Source: Mycobacterium sp.
GTDB lineage: Bacteria; Actinomycetota; Actinomycetes; Mycobacteriales; Mycobacteriaceae
DNA: 14,986 nt
Direction: 5' to 3'
NCBI GenBank assembly: GCA_025965815.1
Contig: JAOPWF010000233.1
Span: 1 to 14,986, forward strand
Positions within the stretch are counted from its first letter, which is position 1; each line of letters starts with the position of its first letter. Both the position numbers and the translations under genes were made by a program. The notes below the pieces were generated by a model, which saw only the letters and a list, made by a program, of their open reading frames with translations, was not told the origin of the DNA and did not search any database. Below, piece after piece: positions 1 through 8,764 of this stretch.

Positions 1-284
1 GTGGTCGCGCTCGACGTCCGCGGGCCAGGGTCGAAGATCGACAACTCGCCGAACATGTCGGACGGACCCATGATCGTGAGCAGGTTCTCGCGGCCGTCCG
101 GCGAGCGACGGCCGATCTTCACTTTGCCCGAGATGATGATGTAGAGCCGATCGCCGGGCTCACCTTCGGCGAACACGGTGTGTCCGCGCGGGAAGTCGAC
201 TGGCTGCAGTTGTTTGGTCAGCGCGGATACGGCGCTGGGTTCGACTCCCTGGAAGATTCCGGCCCTGGCCAGGATCTCGTCCAC
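1..284 (-). CDS. crp: cAMP receptor protein Crp, N-terminal part (cut by the window edge)
   Basis: This is the cAMP-binding half of a CRP/FNR-family global transcription regulator; 94 codons are visible and the C-terminal helix-turn-helix half lies outside the window. The start is GTG (minus strand, 284-282), preceded by the purine-rich Shine-Dalgarno stretch AGAGGGG. The N-terminus begins [17 protein letters not shown] and the cyclic-nucleotide pocket is intact: FGELS at residues 78-82 and R89-T90-S91 for phosphate contact. The family binds cAMP, dimerises and recognises TGTGA-N6-TCACA. In M. tuberculosis the orthologue is Rv3676, about 224 residues. The product very closely resembles that protein, and the neighbours Rv3675-like and nth sit in the order expected. 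Candidate target sites occur in this same window, at the acs promoter and upstream of ssd. Identity is secure; only the truncation limits what can be said. Confidence 0.96.
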   Translation of the reverse strand, partial: MDEILARAGIFQGVEPSAVSALTKQLQPVDFPRGHTVFAEGEPGDRLYIIISGKVKIGRRSPDGRENLLTIMGPSDMFGELSIFDPGPRTSSAT

Positions 285-329
285 GTTGCCCCTCTTATGC
301 TGTTGGGTGATATGACACGCGCAAACCAG

Positions 330-357
330 CTAGTACCTGCTTAGCGAGTTAAGTCTA
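330..357 (-). promoter_or_regulatory. Candidate crp promoter
   Basis: On the minus strand a TAGACT -35-like hexamer (352-357) and a TACTAG -10-like hexamer (330-335) are separated by 16 bp. This would give a transcript with a leader of roughly 40 nt that includes the crp ribosome binding site. The matches to consensus are modest (4/6 and 3/6), so this is tentative. No TGTGA-N6-TCACA autoregulatory site is present between 285 and 386. Confidence 0.28.
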
Positions 358-386
358 AAGGTAGACGGTTTCGCGACGAGCCAACG

Positions 387-788
387 CTACACACGATTGG
401 CGCGCCGGGTCTCCTGAAACTCCGGATTCATCCCGTTGAACACATGCGCCCGTGTCGGCAAACCCAATTCCCCGCCGGCAACGACGATTGGGTCGATGCG
501 GGATTTGTCGGTCCGTGCGCGCCCGCGCAGGGGCTTCTCACGATCCCTCGCGCGTTGCCTCAGCGGCTCAGCGCCGCGATCCAGGCGACGTCGGTGCAGG
601 CAGTCCAGTGCCTCGGGCATTCCGTCCCGCGCCAATGTGCCCAACTCGTCGGCGTCCGCCTGTTCGAGAAACTCCGCGACGTCGGTGGCCGAGACGGTAT
701 TGCGTTCCAGGCCTGATTCGAGGCGCTCGAGACCGAAGGTTGCCAGCATCAGCAACCCCGGGATGAATGCGACGAGCAACCAGGACAC
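387..788 (-). CDS. Small conserved mycobacterial membrane protein (Rv3675-like)
   Basis: A 133-residue protein of unknown function. It begins (GTG start at 788) with an N-terminal hydrophobic helix, about residues 4-20 (LLVAFIPGLLMLATFGL), followed by a charged, Arg-rich cytosolic tail. Residues 32-60 (SATDVAEFLEQADADELGTLARDGMPEAL) form a conserved-looking acidic helical segment. It occupies the position of the M. tuberculosis membrane protein Rv3675 between crp and nth and lies on the same strand as crp, about 100 bp upstream of it. It is divergent from nth. No Shine-Dalgarno sequence is evident before the GTG, so the exact start is less sure than the gene. The C-terminal part is rich in Arg and Gly and contains no motif I recognise. 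Confidence 0.72.
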   Translation of the reverse strand: MSWLLVAFIPGLLMLATFGLERLESGLERNTVSATDVAEFLEQADADELGTLARDGMPEALDCLHRRRLDRGAEPLRQRARDREKPLRGRARTDKSRIDPIVVAGGELGLPTRAHVFNGMNPEFQETRRANRV

Positions 789-894
789 AAGGCAGAAGTA
801 AACACGGCCAAGGTCTCGGTGGGATCACGAATTGTCACCGGGTCCGCAGTGCCCGCCGTCTGCGCCTGCGCGCACGTGACCGGCTGGGCATCAG

Positions 895-900
895 TACCCT
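895..900 (+). promoter_or_regulatory. -10 element of nth (predicted leaderless)
   Basis: TACCCT fits the mycobacterial TANNNT -10 pattern. It is separated from the GTG start of nth by only 6 nt, which puts the expected transcription start on the start codon itself. There is no Shine-Dalgarno sequence between them, consistent with a leaderless mRNA. Confidence 0.6.
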
Positions 901-906
901 GACAGC

Positions 907-1689
907 GTGACATCCGGTGAGACCTCGGCCGAACCTTCGACCAGCCCGAAGCTGGCCCGTCGGTGGACGTCCGAAACCCAGCTCGGGCTGGTTCGCCGCG
1001 CACGCCGGATGAATCGCTCGCTCGCGCAAGCGTTTCCGCATGTGTACTGCGAGCTGGACTTCACCACGCCGCTGGAGTTGACCGTCGCGACCATCCTGTC
1101 GGCGCAGTCCACGGACAAGAGAGTCAACCTCACCACCCCGGCCCTGTTCGCCCGCTATCGCACGGCGCTGGACTACGCGCAGGCCGACCGCGCCGAACTC
1201 GAGGAACTCATCCGCCCCACGGGTTTCTACCGCAACAAGGCCAACTCGCTGATCGGCCTCGGTCAGGCGCTGCAGGAGCGCTTCGACGGGGAAGTGCCCG
1301 CCAATATGGCCGACCTGGTGACATTGCCCGGGGTGGGGCGCAAGACGGCCAACGTCATCCTCGGAAATGCATTCGACGTGCCCGGCATCACGGTGGACAC
1401 CCACTTCGGCCGGCTGGTCCGCCGGTGGCGGTGGACCGCCGAGGAGGATCCGGTCAAGGTCGAGAAGGTTGTCGGTGAGCTCATCGAGCGGCGCGAGTGG
1501 ACGCTGCTCAGCCATCGGGTGATCTTTCACGGGCGCCGGGTGTGCCACGCCCGTCGACCGGCCTGCGGGGTGTGCGTGCTGGCCAAGGACTGCCCCTCGT
1601 TCGGTCTCGGACCCACCGAGCCGCTGATCGCCGCCGGACTGGTCCGCGGACCCGAGACCGACCACCTGCTGGCACTCGCCGGCCTGTGA
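907..1689 (+). CDS. nth: Endonuclease III (DNA glycosylase/AP lyase)
   Basis: A base-excision repair enzyme that removes oxidised pyrimidines and cleaves the resulting abasic site. The 260-residue product has all the family hallmarks. The helix-hairpin-helix segment [13 protein letters not shown] (140-152) carries the Schiff-base Lys146, and the catalytic Asp164 lies in [10 protein letters not shown]. The C-terminal [4Fe-4S] cluster Cys are 213, 220, 223 and 229 with the canonical C-X6-C-X2-C-X5-C spacing. The N-terminus is extended by about 25 residues relative to compact bacterial Nth. The GTG start at 907 is favoured because a TANNNT element sits directly upstream. It is the first gene of a plus-strand run with the thioredoxin, Nudix and marP genes and is the orthologue of Rv3674c. 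The function is standard and identification is firm. Confidence 0.97.
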   Translation: MTSGETSAEPSTSPKLARRWTSETQLGLVRRARRMNRSLAQAFPHVYCELDFTTPLELTVATILSAQSTDKRVNLTTPALFARYRTALDYAQADRAELEELIRPTGFYRNKANSLIGLGQALQERFDGEVPANMADLVTLPGVGRKTANVILGNAFDVPGITVDTHFGRLVRRWRWTAEEDPVKVEKVVGELIERREWTLLSHRVIFHGRRVCHARRPACGVCVLAKDCPSFGLGPTEPLIAAGLVRGPETDHLLALAGL

Positions 1690-1711
1690 TCGTCGCGCTC
1701 GCCCCCGTCCG

Positions 1712-2359
1712 ATGAGCACCTCGACCCGATGGACCGTCGCGGTCCTGGTGGTGGTGATGGCGCTCGGCGCGGGGCTGCTGCTGCAACTGCGGCACGACTC
1801 TCCGACGGCCACCACACCGCAGTCACCGGCGAGTCGCGCACACCGGGACGCGGATACCGCTGAGGCGCTGGCAGGCCCGCGCCGCGACGCCGACCTGCAG
1901 CCGTGCCCGCCCGCCGGTGACAACCCGGGGCCGGCGGTGCTGCAAGGCATCACGGTGGAGTGCGCGGCGGACGGCGCACCGGTGAACGTGGCCCGCGCGC
2001 TGGGCGGCCGGGCGGTGGTACTGAACCTGTGGGCGTACTGGTGTGCGCCGTGCGCGGCGGAACTGCCCGCCATGGCCGAGTATCAACAGCGGATGGGCCC
2101 CGAGGTGACGGTGGTGACGGTGCATCAGGACGAGAACGAGACGGCCGCGCTGCTGCGGTTGGCGGAGTTGGGTGTCCGGCTGCCGACCCTCCAGGACGGC
2201 CAGCGCCGCATTGCCGCCGCGCTGCGGGTACCGAACGTCATGCCTGCCACGGTGGTGCTCCGCGCGGACGGTACCGTGGCCGAAATCCTGCCGCGGGCCT
2301 TCGCCAGCGCGGACGAAATCGCCGCCGCGGTGGACGGACAGATAGGTGTGCCCCAGTGA
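1712..2359 (+). CDS. Membrane-anchored TlpA/ResA-like thioredoxin (Rv3673c-like)
   Basis: A 215-residue extracytoplasmic thiol-disulfide oxidoreductase. An N-terminal signal anchor (about residues 7-25, WTVAVLVVVMALGAGLLLQL) is followed by a Pro/Ala-rich linker and a thioredoxin fold. The active site is WCAPC (110-114) and the cis-proline loop is VMPAT (Pro178). Two extra Cys, 65 and 84, precede the fold and could form a structural disulfide. The start ATG lies 22 nt after the nth stop, and the end overlaps the Nudix start by 4 nt. Genes of this type act outside the membrane in cytochrome c maturation or disulfide reshuffling; which of these applies cannot be told here. The downstream protease MarP has a functional periplasmic disulfide, which makes it an attractive but unproven client. 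Confidence 0.9.
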   Translation: MSTSTRWTVAVLVVVMALGAGLLLQLRHDSPTATTPQSPASRAHRDADTAEALAGPRRDADLQPCPPAGDNPGPAVLQGITVECAADGAPVNVARALGGRAVVLNLWAYWCAPCAAELPAMAEYQQRMGPEVTVVTVHQDENETAALLRLAELGVRLPTLQDGQRRIAAALRVPNVMPATVVLRADGTVAEILPRAFASADEIAAAVDGQIGVPQ

Positions 2360-3147
2360 GCCCAGCAAGTGCGGCGGGCCCGCTCAATCCCGACTTGGAT
2401 CCCGAGGCGGCACCGCTGTGGCTGCAGCCGCTCGTCGACAACGTCGGGCGGGTGCCCCGCGCCTACCGCCGCCGGCTGCCGCCCGATGTGCTCGCGATGG
2501 TGACCGCGGCGAACGCGAAGGCGGCGTTGACCGGGACCGGACGTGACGCCGCGGTGCTCGTGCTGTTCTCCGGCTCCGAGGCGCCCTCGCCGTCCGGCGG
2601 TGTGCCTGAGGACGCCGACCTGCTGGTGACAGTGCGGGCGTCCAGCCTGCGGCACCACGCGGGCCAGGCGGCCTTTCCCGGCGGCGCGACCGATCCTGGT
2701 GACGACGGCCCGGTGTCTACCGCGTTGCGCGAGGCCAACGAGGAAACCGGCATCGACGTGACCCGGCTGCAGCCGTTGGCCACCATGGAGCGGATGTTCA
2801 TCGCCCCGTCCGCGTTCCACGTCGTGCCGGTGCTGGCGTATTCACCGGATCCCGGCCCCGTGGCGGTCATGGACGAAGGCGAAACCGCGATCGTCGCGCG
2901 GGTCCCGGTCCGGGCATTCATCAACCCGGAAAACCGGATCATGGTGTACCGCAAAGACTTCAGTCATCGGTTCGCGGGGCCGGCGTTTCTGCTCAACGAG
3001 ATGCTGGTGTGGGGTTTTACCGGTCAGGTGATCTCGGCGATGCTGGACGTGGCGGGCTGGGCGCAGCCGTGGGACACCGACAACCTTCGCGAACTCGATG
3101 ACGCAATGTCCCTGGTAGGTCATTCCGACAGCTACGGTGATGCCTGA
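2356..3147 (+). CDS. Nudix hydrolase, probable coenzyme A pyrophosphatase
   Basis: A 263-residue cytosolic Nudix protein predicted to hydrolyse CoA or its derivatives to 3',5'-ADP and 4'-phosphopantetheine. The CoA-specific motif is clear at residues 89-110: LLVTVRASSLRHHAGQ followed by AAFPGG. The Nudix helix REANEETGI is at 125-133. The gap between the FPGG and the REANEE element is one residue longer than the textbook GX5EX7REUXEEXGU box, a deviation also known in NudL-type CoA pyrophosphatases. The GTG start at 2356 is chosen because it overlaps the thioredoxin stop (GTGA) and agrees with the length of the Rv3672c family; an upstream extension would run antiphase through the thioredoxin gene. 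The marP start follows after 2 nt, so the genes are probably translated from one message. Confidence 0.92.
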   Translation: MSPASAAGPLNPDLDPEAAPLWLQPLVDNVGRVPRAYRRRLPPDVLAMVTAANAKAALTGTGRDAAVLVLFSGSEAPSPSGGVPEDADLLVTVRASSLRHHAGQAAFPGGATDPGDDGPVSTALREANEETGIDVTRLQPLATMERMFIAPSAFHVVPVLAYSPDPGPVAVMDEGETAIVARVPVRAFINPENRIMVYRKDFSHRFAGPAFLLNEMLVWGFTGQVISAMLDVAGWAQPWDTDNLRELDDAMSLVGHSDSYGDA

Positions 3148-3149
3148 TC

Positions 3150-4337
3150 ATGACACCGTCACAGTGGCTGGACATCGCCGTGCTCGCGATCGCGTTCGTG
3201 GCCGCGGTCTCTGGTTGGCGCTCCGGGGCCCTGGGCTCACTGCTGTCCTTCGTCGGCGTGATCCTCGGCGCGGTCGCCGGTGTGCTGCTGGCGCCGCACC
3301 TGGTCAGTCACGTCAGCGGTCCCCGGGCGAAGCTGTTCGCCGCACTTTTCCTGATCCTGGTGTTGGTGGTGATCGGTGAGATCGCCGGCGTGGTGCTGGG
3401 CCGGGCGGTGCGCGGCGCCATCCGCAACGGCACCCTGCGCATGGTCGACTCGGTGATCGGCGTCGGGCTGCAACTGGTGGCCGTGCTGGTCGCCGCCTGG
3501 CTGCTGGCCACCCCACTGACATCATCGGATCAGACCAACCTGGCCGCCGCGGTCCGCGGCTCCAAGGTGCTGGCTGAAGTCGACGGGTTGGCACCCAGCT
3601 GGCTGAAGTCCGTGCCGACCCGGCTCTCCGGGCTGCTGAGCACCTCGGGGCTGCCGGACGTGCTGCAGCCGTTCGGCCGCACACCCATCGTGGCAGTGGC
3701 CGCGCCGGACCCCGCGCTGACCGACAGCTCCGTTGTCGCCGCGGACCGGCCGAGCGTAGTGAAGATCCGCGGCGTCGCGCCCGGCTGCCAGAAGGTGCTC
3801 GAAGGCAGCGGTTTCGTCGTCTCGCCCAACCGGGTGATGTCGAACGCGCACGTGGTCGCCGGGTCGGAGACCGTCACCGTCGAGGCCGACGGCCAGACCT
3901 ACGACGCGACGGTGGTGTCCTACGACCCCAGTGCCGACATCTCGATCCTGGACGTGCCCAACCTGCCGTCCGCGCCACTGGCGTTCGCCGACCAGCCGGC
4001 CAAGACCGGTGCCGACGCGCTGGTACTGGGGTATCCCGGCGGCGGGAACTTCGCAGCCTCCCCGGCCAGGGTCCGCGAGATCATCGAGCTCAACGGCCCG
4101 GATATCTACCGCACCACCACCGTGACCCGCGAGGTGTATACCATCAGAGGCACTGTCCGGCAGGGTAATTCGGGGGGTCCGATGATCGATCTCAACGGTC
4201 GCGTGCTCGGCGTGGTGTTCGGGGCGGCCGTCGACGACAACGAGACGGGTTTCGTGCTGACCGCCAACGAGGTCTCCCGTCAGCTCGCCAAGATCGGTAA
4301 CTCCACGCCGGTGGCCACCGGCGCGTGTATCAGCTGA
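3150..4337 (+). CDS. marP: Membrane serine protease MarP (CvpA domain plus trypsin-like protease)
   Basis: A 395-residue periplasmic protease needed in M. tuberculosis (Rv3671c) for maintaining intrabacterial pH and resisting acid and oxidative stress. Residues 7-125 form a CvpA-like domain with four hydrophobic helices (about 8-24, 29-50, 63-84, 102-122). A linker leads to a chymotrypsin-fold domain from about 180. The catalytic triad is visible: His234 in SNAHVVAG, Asp263 in DPSADISILDV and Ser341 in RQGNSGGP. Cys213 and Cys393 are the only two Cys of the extracytoplasmic domain and correspond to the disulfide that stabilises the active M. tuberculosis enzyme. The ATG start is 2 nt after the Nudix stop. 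The 3' end overlaps the convergent ephE-like gene by 8 bp. All key residues are present, so it should be active. Confidence 0.96.
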   Translation: MTPSQWLDIAVLAIAFVAAVSGWRSGALGSLLSFVGVILGAVAGVLLAPHLVSHVSGPRAKLFAALFLILVLVVIGEIAGVVLGRAVRGAIRNGTLRMVDSVIGVGLQLVAVLVAAWLLATPLTSSDQTNLAAAVRGSKVLAEVDGLAPSWLKSVPTRLSGLLSTSGLPDVLQPFGRTPIVAVAAPDPALTDSSVVAADRPSVVKIRGVAPGCQKVLEGSGFVVSPNRVMSNAHVVAGSETVTVEADGQTYDATVVSYDPSADISILDVPNLPSAPLAFADQPAKTGADALVLGYPGGGNFAASPARVREIIELNGPDIYRTTTVTREVYTIRGTVRQGNSGGPMIDLNGRVLGVVFGAAVDDNETGFVLTANEVSRQLAKIGNSTPVATGACIS

Positions 4338-5292
4338 CCGCTGATCCGTACACCTGGGCCAGGAACCGCGACAGCTGGTCGTTGACCGCGTCGGGTGCTT
4401 CCTCGTGGCTGAAATGGCCTGCGCCGGCGATGGATACATAGCGGGCGTGCGGCGCGTAGCGTTCGGTCCGGCGGACCGGGTCGGCCAGCACATACGGGTC
4501 GGCGTCGCCGCGCAGGTGCAGCACCGGCACGGTCAGCGGCCGCTTCATCGACCGCATGAACCGCCGGCCCTCGCCGCGAAGTTGGCTGCGTACGGCCCAG
4601 CGCTGATACTCCAGCGCGGAGTGCGCCGCCGACGGGATCTGGATGGCTCGCCGCATATGCGAAATGGTCTCTGAGAAGTCTTCGGAGGCAAGCCATTTGG
4701 CACTGGCGCGGCTGCGCACCAGGTGCTCGAGCTCGTCGGCGTTGTGCTGGGTCAGCGTCCGCTCCGGCCAGATCGGCAGCTGGTAGCGCAGCATCCAGGG
4801 CAGCAGCGCGCGGCCCTGGTCGCGGCGGGTGAGCGCTGAGCTGCGCAGCGCCGCCGGATGCGGGGAACTGATCACGGCGATGGCGCGCACCATTCGCGGA
4901 TGCAGCACCGACGTCGCCCAGCAGACCAGTCCGCCGTCAGCGTGACCGACCAGCGTGGCCGACGAATGGCCCAGTGCGCGTACCAGTCCGGCGGTGTCGC
5001 CGGCCAGTGTCCAGCCGTCATAGCCGCGCGGCGGCTTGTCACTGCCGCCGTAGCCGCGCAGGTCCACCGCGACCACCCGTGCCCCGGTCAACCCCCGGAG
5101 TTGGTGACGCCAGGACCACCAGAACGATCCGAAACCGTGTAGCAGGATCACCAGCGGCCTGGCGGTCGCCGGTGTCGGGTCGTGCGGGTCGGCGTCCGCC
5201 TCCACGACGTGGAAACGAATGCCGTTGGCGTGTACCTCGAGATGGCGCCACGGCCCGCCGATGCGGGTGACCGACGGGTCGGGTGGCGCCAT
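4330..5292 (-). CDS. ephE: Alpha/beta hydrolase annotated as epoxide hydrolase EphE (atypical nucleophile elbow)
   Basis: A 320-residue alpha/beta-hydrolase-fold protein, orthologous to Rv3670 by synteny and sequence pattern. Visible elements are the oxyanion-side motif LLHGFGSFWWSW (50-61), VVAVDLRGYGGSDKP (73-87), the elbow LVGHADGGL (114-122), an acidic loop RGDADPYV (261-268) and the C-terminal histidine in GAGHFSHEE (His293). In classical epoxide hydrolases the elbow reads G-x-D-x-G-G; here the third position is Ala118 and Asp119 follows it, so the named activity is doubtful. The ATG at 5292 overlaps the stop of the upstream membrane-protein gene (TAATG), implying coupled translation; a longer in-frame reading would run through that gene. 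No signal peptide is seen. The 3' end overlaps marP by 8 bp. Confidence 0.88.
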   Translation of the reverse strand: MAPPDPSVTRIGGPWRHLEVHANGIRFHVVEADADPHDPTPATARPLVILLHGFGSFWWSWRHQLRGLTGARVVAVDLRGYGGSDKPPRGYDGWTLAGDTAGLVRALGHSSATLVGHADGGLVCWATSVLHPRMVRAIAVISSPHPAALRSSALTRRDQGRALLPWMLRYQLPIWPERTLTQHNADELEHLVRSRASAKWLASEDFSETISHMRRAIQIPSAAHSALEYQRWAVRSQLRGEGRRFMRSMKRPLTVPVLHLRGDADPYVLADPVRRTERYAPHARYVSIAGAGHFSHEEAPDAVNDQLSRFLAQVYGSAVS

Positions 5293-5810
5293 TACCAGCC
5301 TGACGGATCGGCCGGCGCGTCCGCGGCCTGCGCCTTGAGCGCCTTCTGCGCTGCCTTGTCGTGGCCGGGCGTCAGCGCTTCCTTGGTCTCCTTGACCGAC
5401 TCGATGGTCTGCTGAGGACCGCGGATGCGGCGGACCTTGAGATAGCCGAACAGCGCCAGCAGTGCGGTGGCCACCACCATGATCCCGAACACGATCAGGA
5501 ACGCGACCCACCGCCACAGCCAGGTGTCGAGTAGTTCGGCGAGGAAGAAAAAGAAGAAGAACGTCGAGTAGAACAGCACCACCAGCGCCGCGATGAAGAA
5601 GATGCTGCCGGTGAGACCCTTCTTGACGTCGCGGGTGATCTCCGCGCGGGCCAGTTCGACTTCGGCTCGCACGAGCGTGGAGACCTGGGCGGTCGCGTCC
5701 TTTACCAACTCGCCGAAGGACGGATCGGCCGGTACGGCGTGTGGGTCCACGAGCGGAATCGAGGTGACGGTCGTCGGCACCCCATTCTTGCGGTCGCCAT
5801 TGTTGCTCAC
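5292..5810 (-). CDS. Phage-holin-superfamily (holin-X-like) membrane protein, Rv3669-like
   Basis: A 172-residue protein with the layout of the actinobacterial putative holin-X family. A soluble N-terminus is followed by a conserved amphipathic segment LVKDATAQVSTLVRAEVELA (35-54), two hydrophobic helices (about 69-92 and 99-123), and a basic then Ala/Pro-rich C-terminal tail. The first membrane helix contains six consecutive Phe (84-89). Despite the name, chromosomal members are not known to be lysis proteins; function is unknown. The GTG start at 5810 is supported by a GGAGG Shine-Dalgarno close upstream. It is the first gene of a two-gene unit with the ephE-like hydrolase, which begins at its stop codon, and it is divergent from the secreted protease gene. 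Confidence 0.85.
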   Translation of the reverse strand: MSNNGDRKNGVPTTVTSIPLVDPHAVPADPSFGELVKDATAQVSTLVRAEVELARAEITRDVKKGLTGSIFFIAALVVLFYSTFFFFFFLAELLDTWLWRWVAFLIVFGIMVVATALLALFGYLKVRRIRGPQQTIESVKETKEALTPGHDKAAQKALKAQAADAPADPSGW

Positions 5811-5823
5811 GGAGGGTTCCTCC
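5811..5823 (-). promoter_or_regulatory. Ribosome binding site inside a small inverted repeat
   Basis: The minus-strand message reads GGAGG-AAC-CCTCC directly followed by the GTG start of the holin-X-like gene. The GGAGG is the Shine-Dalgarno sequence and is exactly complementary to the CCTCC that abuts the start codon (5 bp arms, 3 nt loop). The pairing is seen directly; whether it restrains translation is inference. Confidence 0.45.
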
Positions 5824-5959
5824 CGCTTTCGCTTAGTCGTCGACGGTTATGTTGCCACGCGACGACGGTGGGGACGAGGCCAGCCGTCTCACGCCTGGCA
5901 GGGGCCTACCCGCGGGGTAAGGACTGAAACTGGGGCAGGAGTTGCTGCTGTGATCACGC

Positions 5960-5965
5960 TAGACT
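5960..5965 (+). promoter_or_regulatory. Candidate -10 element for the secreted protease gene
   Basis: TAGACT fits TANNNT and lies 55 nt before the protease start, giving a predicted leader of about 48 nt that includes the ribosome binding site. No convincing -35 hexamer is at the matching distance, so this rests on the -10 alone. Confidence 0.3.
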
Positions 5966-6020
5966 GATTAGCCATCGAGCGGGTCGGGCCGGGCAACACG
6001 ACACACGGTGGGAGATTGCA

Positions 6021-6740
6021 GTGAAGGCACCGAGGACCGCACATCTGAAGCATCTGGTTGTGGCGGCAGTATTCGTGGCGGCCCTTGTCGCAATGGCGAC
6101 CCTGTCACCCGTCCCGTCGGCGTATGCCGACGAAAAGGTAACCCTGGGTGGGGGATCGGGCATCGTCGTCAACGGCGACACGCTGTGCACGTTGACGACG
6201 ATCGGTAACGACAACCGCGGCAACCTGATCGGGTTCACGTCGGCGCACTGCGGCGGACCCGGCGCCGTCGTGGCCGCTGAGGGTTTCGAAGGCAGCGGCA
6301 TTCTGGGAACCATGGTCGCGGGCAACGACGGCCTCGACTACGCGGTGATTCAGTTCGATCCGCAGAAGGTCACACCGGTCAACAACGTCAAAGGCTTTCA
6401 GATCGACGGCATCGGGCCCGATCCGTCGTTCGGCGACGTCGCCTGCAAGCTGGGCCGCACCACCGGCTACTCCTGCGGTGTCACGTGGGGTCCCGGCCAG
6501 GAGCCCGGAACGATCGTGAACCAGGTATGCGGCCAGCCCGGTGATTCGGGTGCACCCGTCACGGTGAACAACCGGCTGGTCGGCATGATCCACGGCGCGT
6601 TCAGCCAGGACCTGCCCACCTGCGTGGTCAAGTTCATCCCGCTGCACACCCCGGCGGTGACGATGTCGATCAACACCCAGCTCGCCGACATCGCCAGCAA
6701 GGACCGGCCGGGCACGGGCTTTGTCCCGGTTGGGGGCTGA
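6021..6740 (+). CDS. Secreted chymotrypsin-fold serine protease (Rv3668c-like)
   Basis: A 239-residue exported protease of the S1/alpha-lytic-like type. A signal peptide (basic MKAPRTAHLKH, hydrophobic core about 12-29) ends with PSAYA-DE, predicting cleavage after residue 36. The triad is complete: His76 in TSAHCGG, Asp106 in LDYAVI and Ser176 in GDSGAP. Six Cys (56, 77, 142, 152, 170, 201) are placed to form three disulfides (56-77, 142-152, 170-201), as in secreted streptogrisin-like enzymes. No long pro-region is present, unlike alpha-lytic protease. The GTG start at 6021 has a GGGAGA Shine-Dalgarno element 6 nt upstream. It stands alone, divergent from the holin-X-like gene and convergent with acs. 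The substrate is unknown. Confidence 0.93.
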   Translation: MKAPRTAHLKHLVVAAVFVAALVAMATLSPVPSAYADEKVTLGGGSGIVVNGDTLCTLTTIGNDNRGNLIGFTSAHCGGPGAVVAAEGFEGSGILGTMVAGNDGLDYAVIQFDPQKVTPVNNVKGFQIDGIGPDPSFGDVACKLGRTTGYSCGVTWGPGQEPGTIVNQVCGQPGDSGAPVTVNNRLVGMIHGAFSQDLPTCVVKFIPLHTPAVTMSINTQLADIASKDRPGTGFVPVGG

Positions 6741-6750
6741 CCGCTTCTCC

Positions 6751-6790
6751 GGGGTCGCTTCGCTCTCCCCCCCAAGCGGGAGGTGCCCCC
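6751..6790. terminator. GC-rich nested inverted repeat between convergent genes
   Basis: The 68 bp gap between the convergent protease and acs genes contains nested complementary blocks. An outer GGGG (6751-6754) can pair with CCCC (6786-6790), and an inner CTCCC (6765-6769) with GGGAG (6778-6782). No T-run follows on either strand, which is common for mycobacterial 3' ends. The pyrimidine-rich string CGCTTCGCTCTCCCCC followed by AAGCGGGAGGTGCCCCC looks like a dispersed intergenic repeat, but only one copy is visible here. A bidirectional termination role is inferred. Confidence 0.4.
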
Positions 6791-6808
6791 AGCCCGCCGA
6801 GCCGCGCC

Positions 6809-8761
<1,953 letters not shown>

Positions 8762-8764
8762 GTC

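Noticed and set aside
306..317. GTGATATGACAC upstream of crp as a CRP autoregulatory site
   Set aside because: The half-sites GTG and CAC are two bases too close for TGTGA-N6-TCACA.
835..2073. Minus-strand 412-codon frame opposite nth and the thioredoxin gene
   Set aside because: No recognisable motif; both plus-strand genes have complete active sites.
1960..2355. 132-codon N-terminal extension of the Nudix protein
   Set aside because: It is out of phase with, and entirely inside, the thioredoxin gene; GTG 2356 gives family length and a typical 4 nt overlap.
5950..5958. GTGATCAC-type palindrome between the holin-X-like and protease genes as a CRP site
   Set aside because: TGTGA and TCACG abut with no six-base spacer; a small palindrome only.
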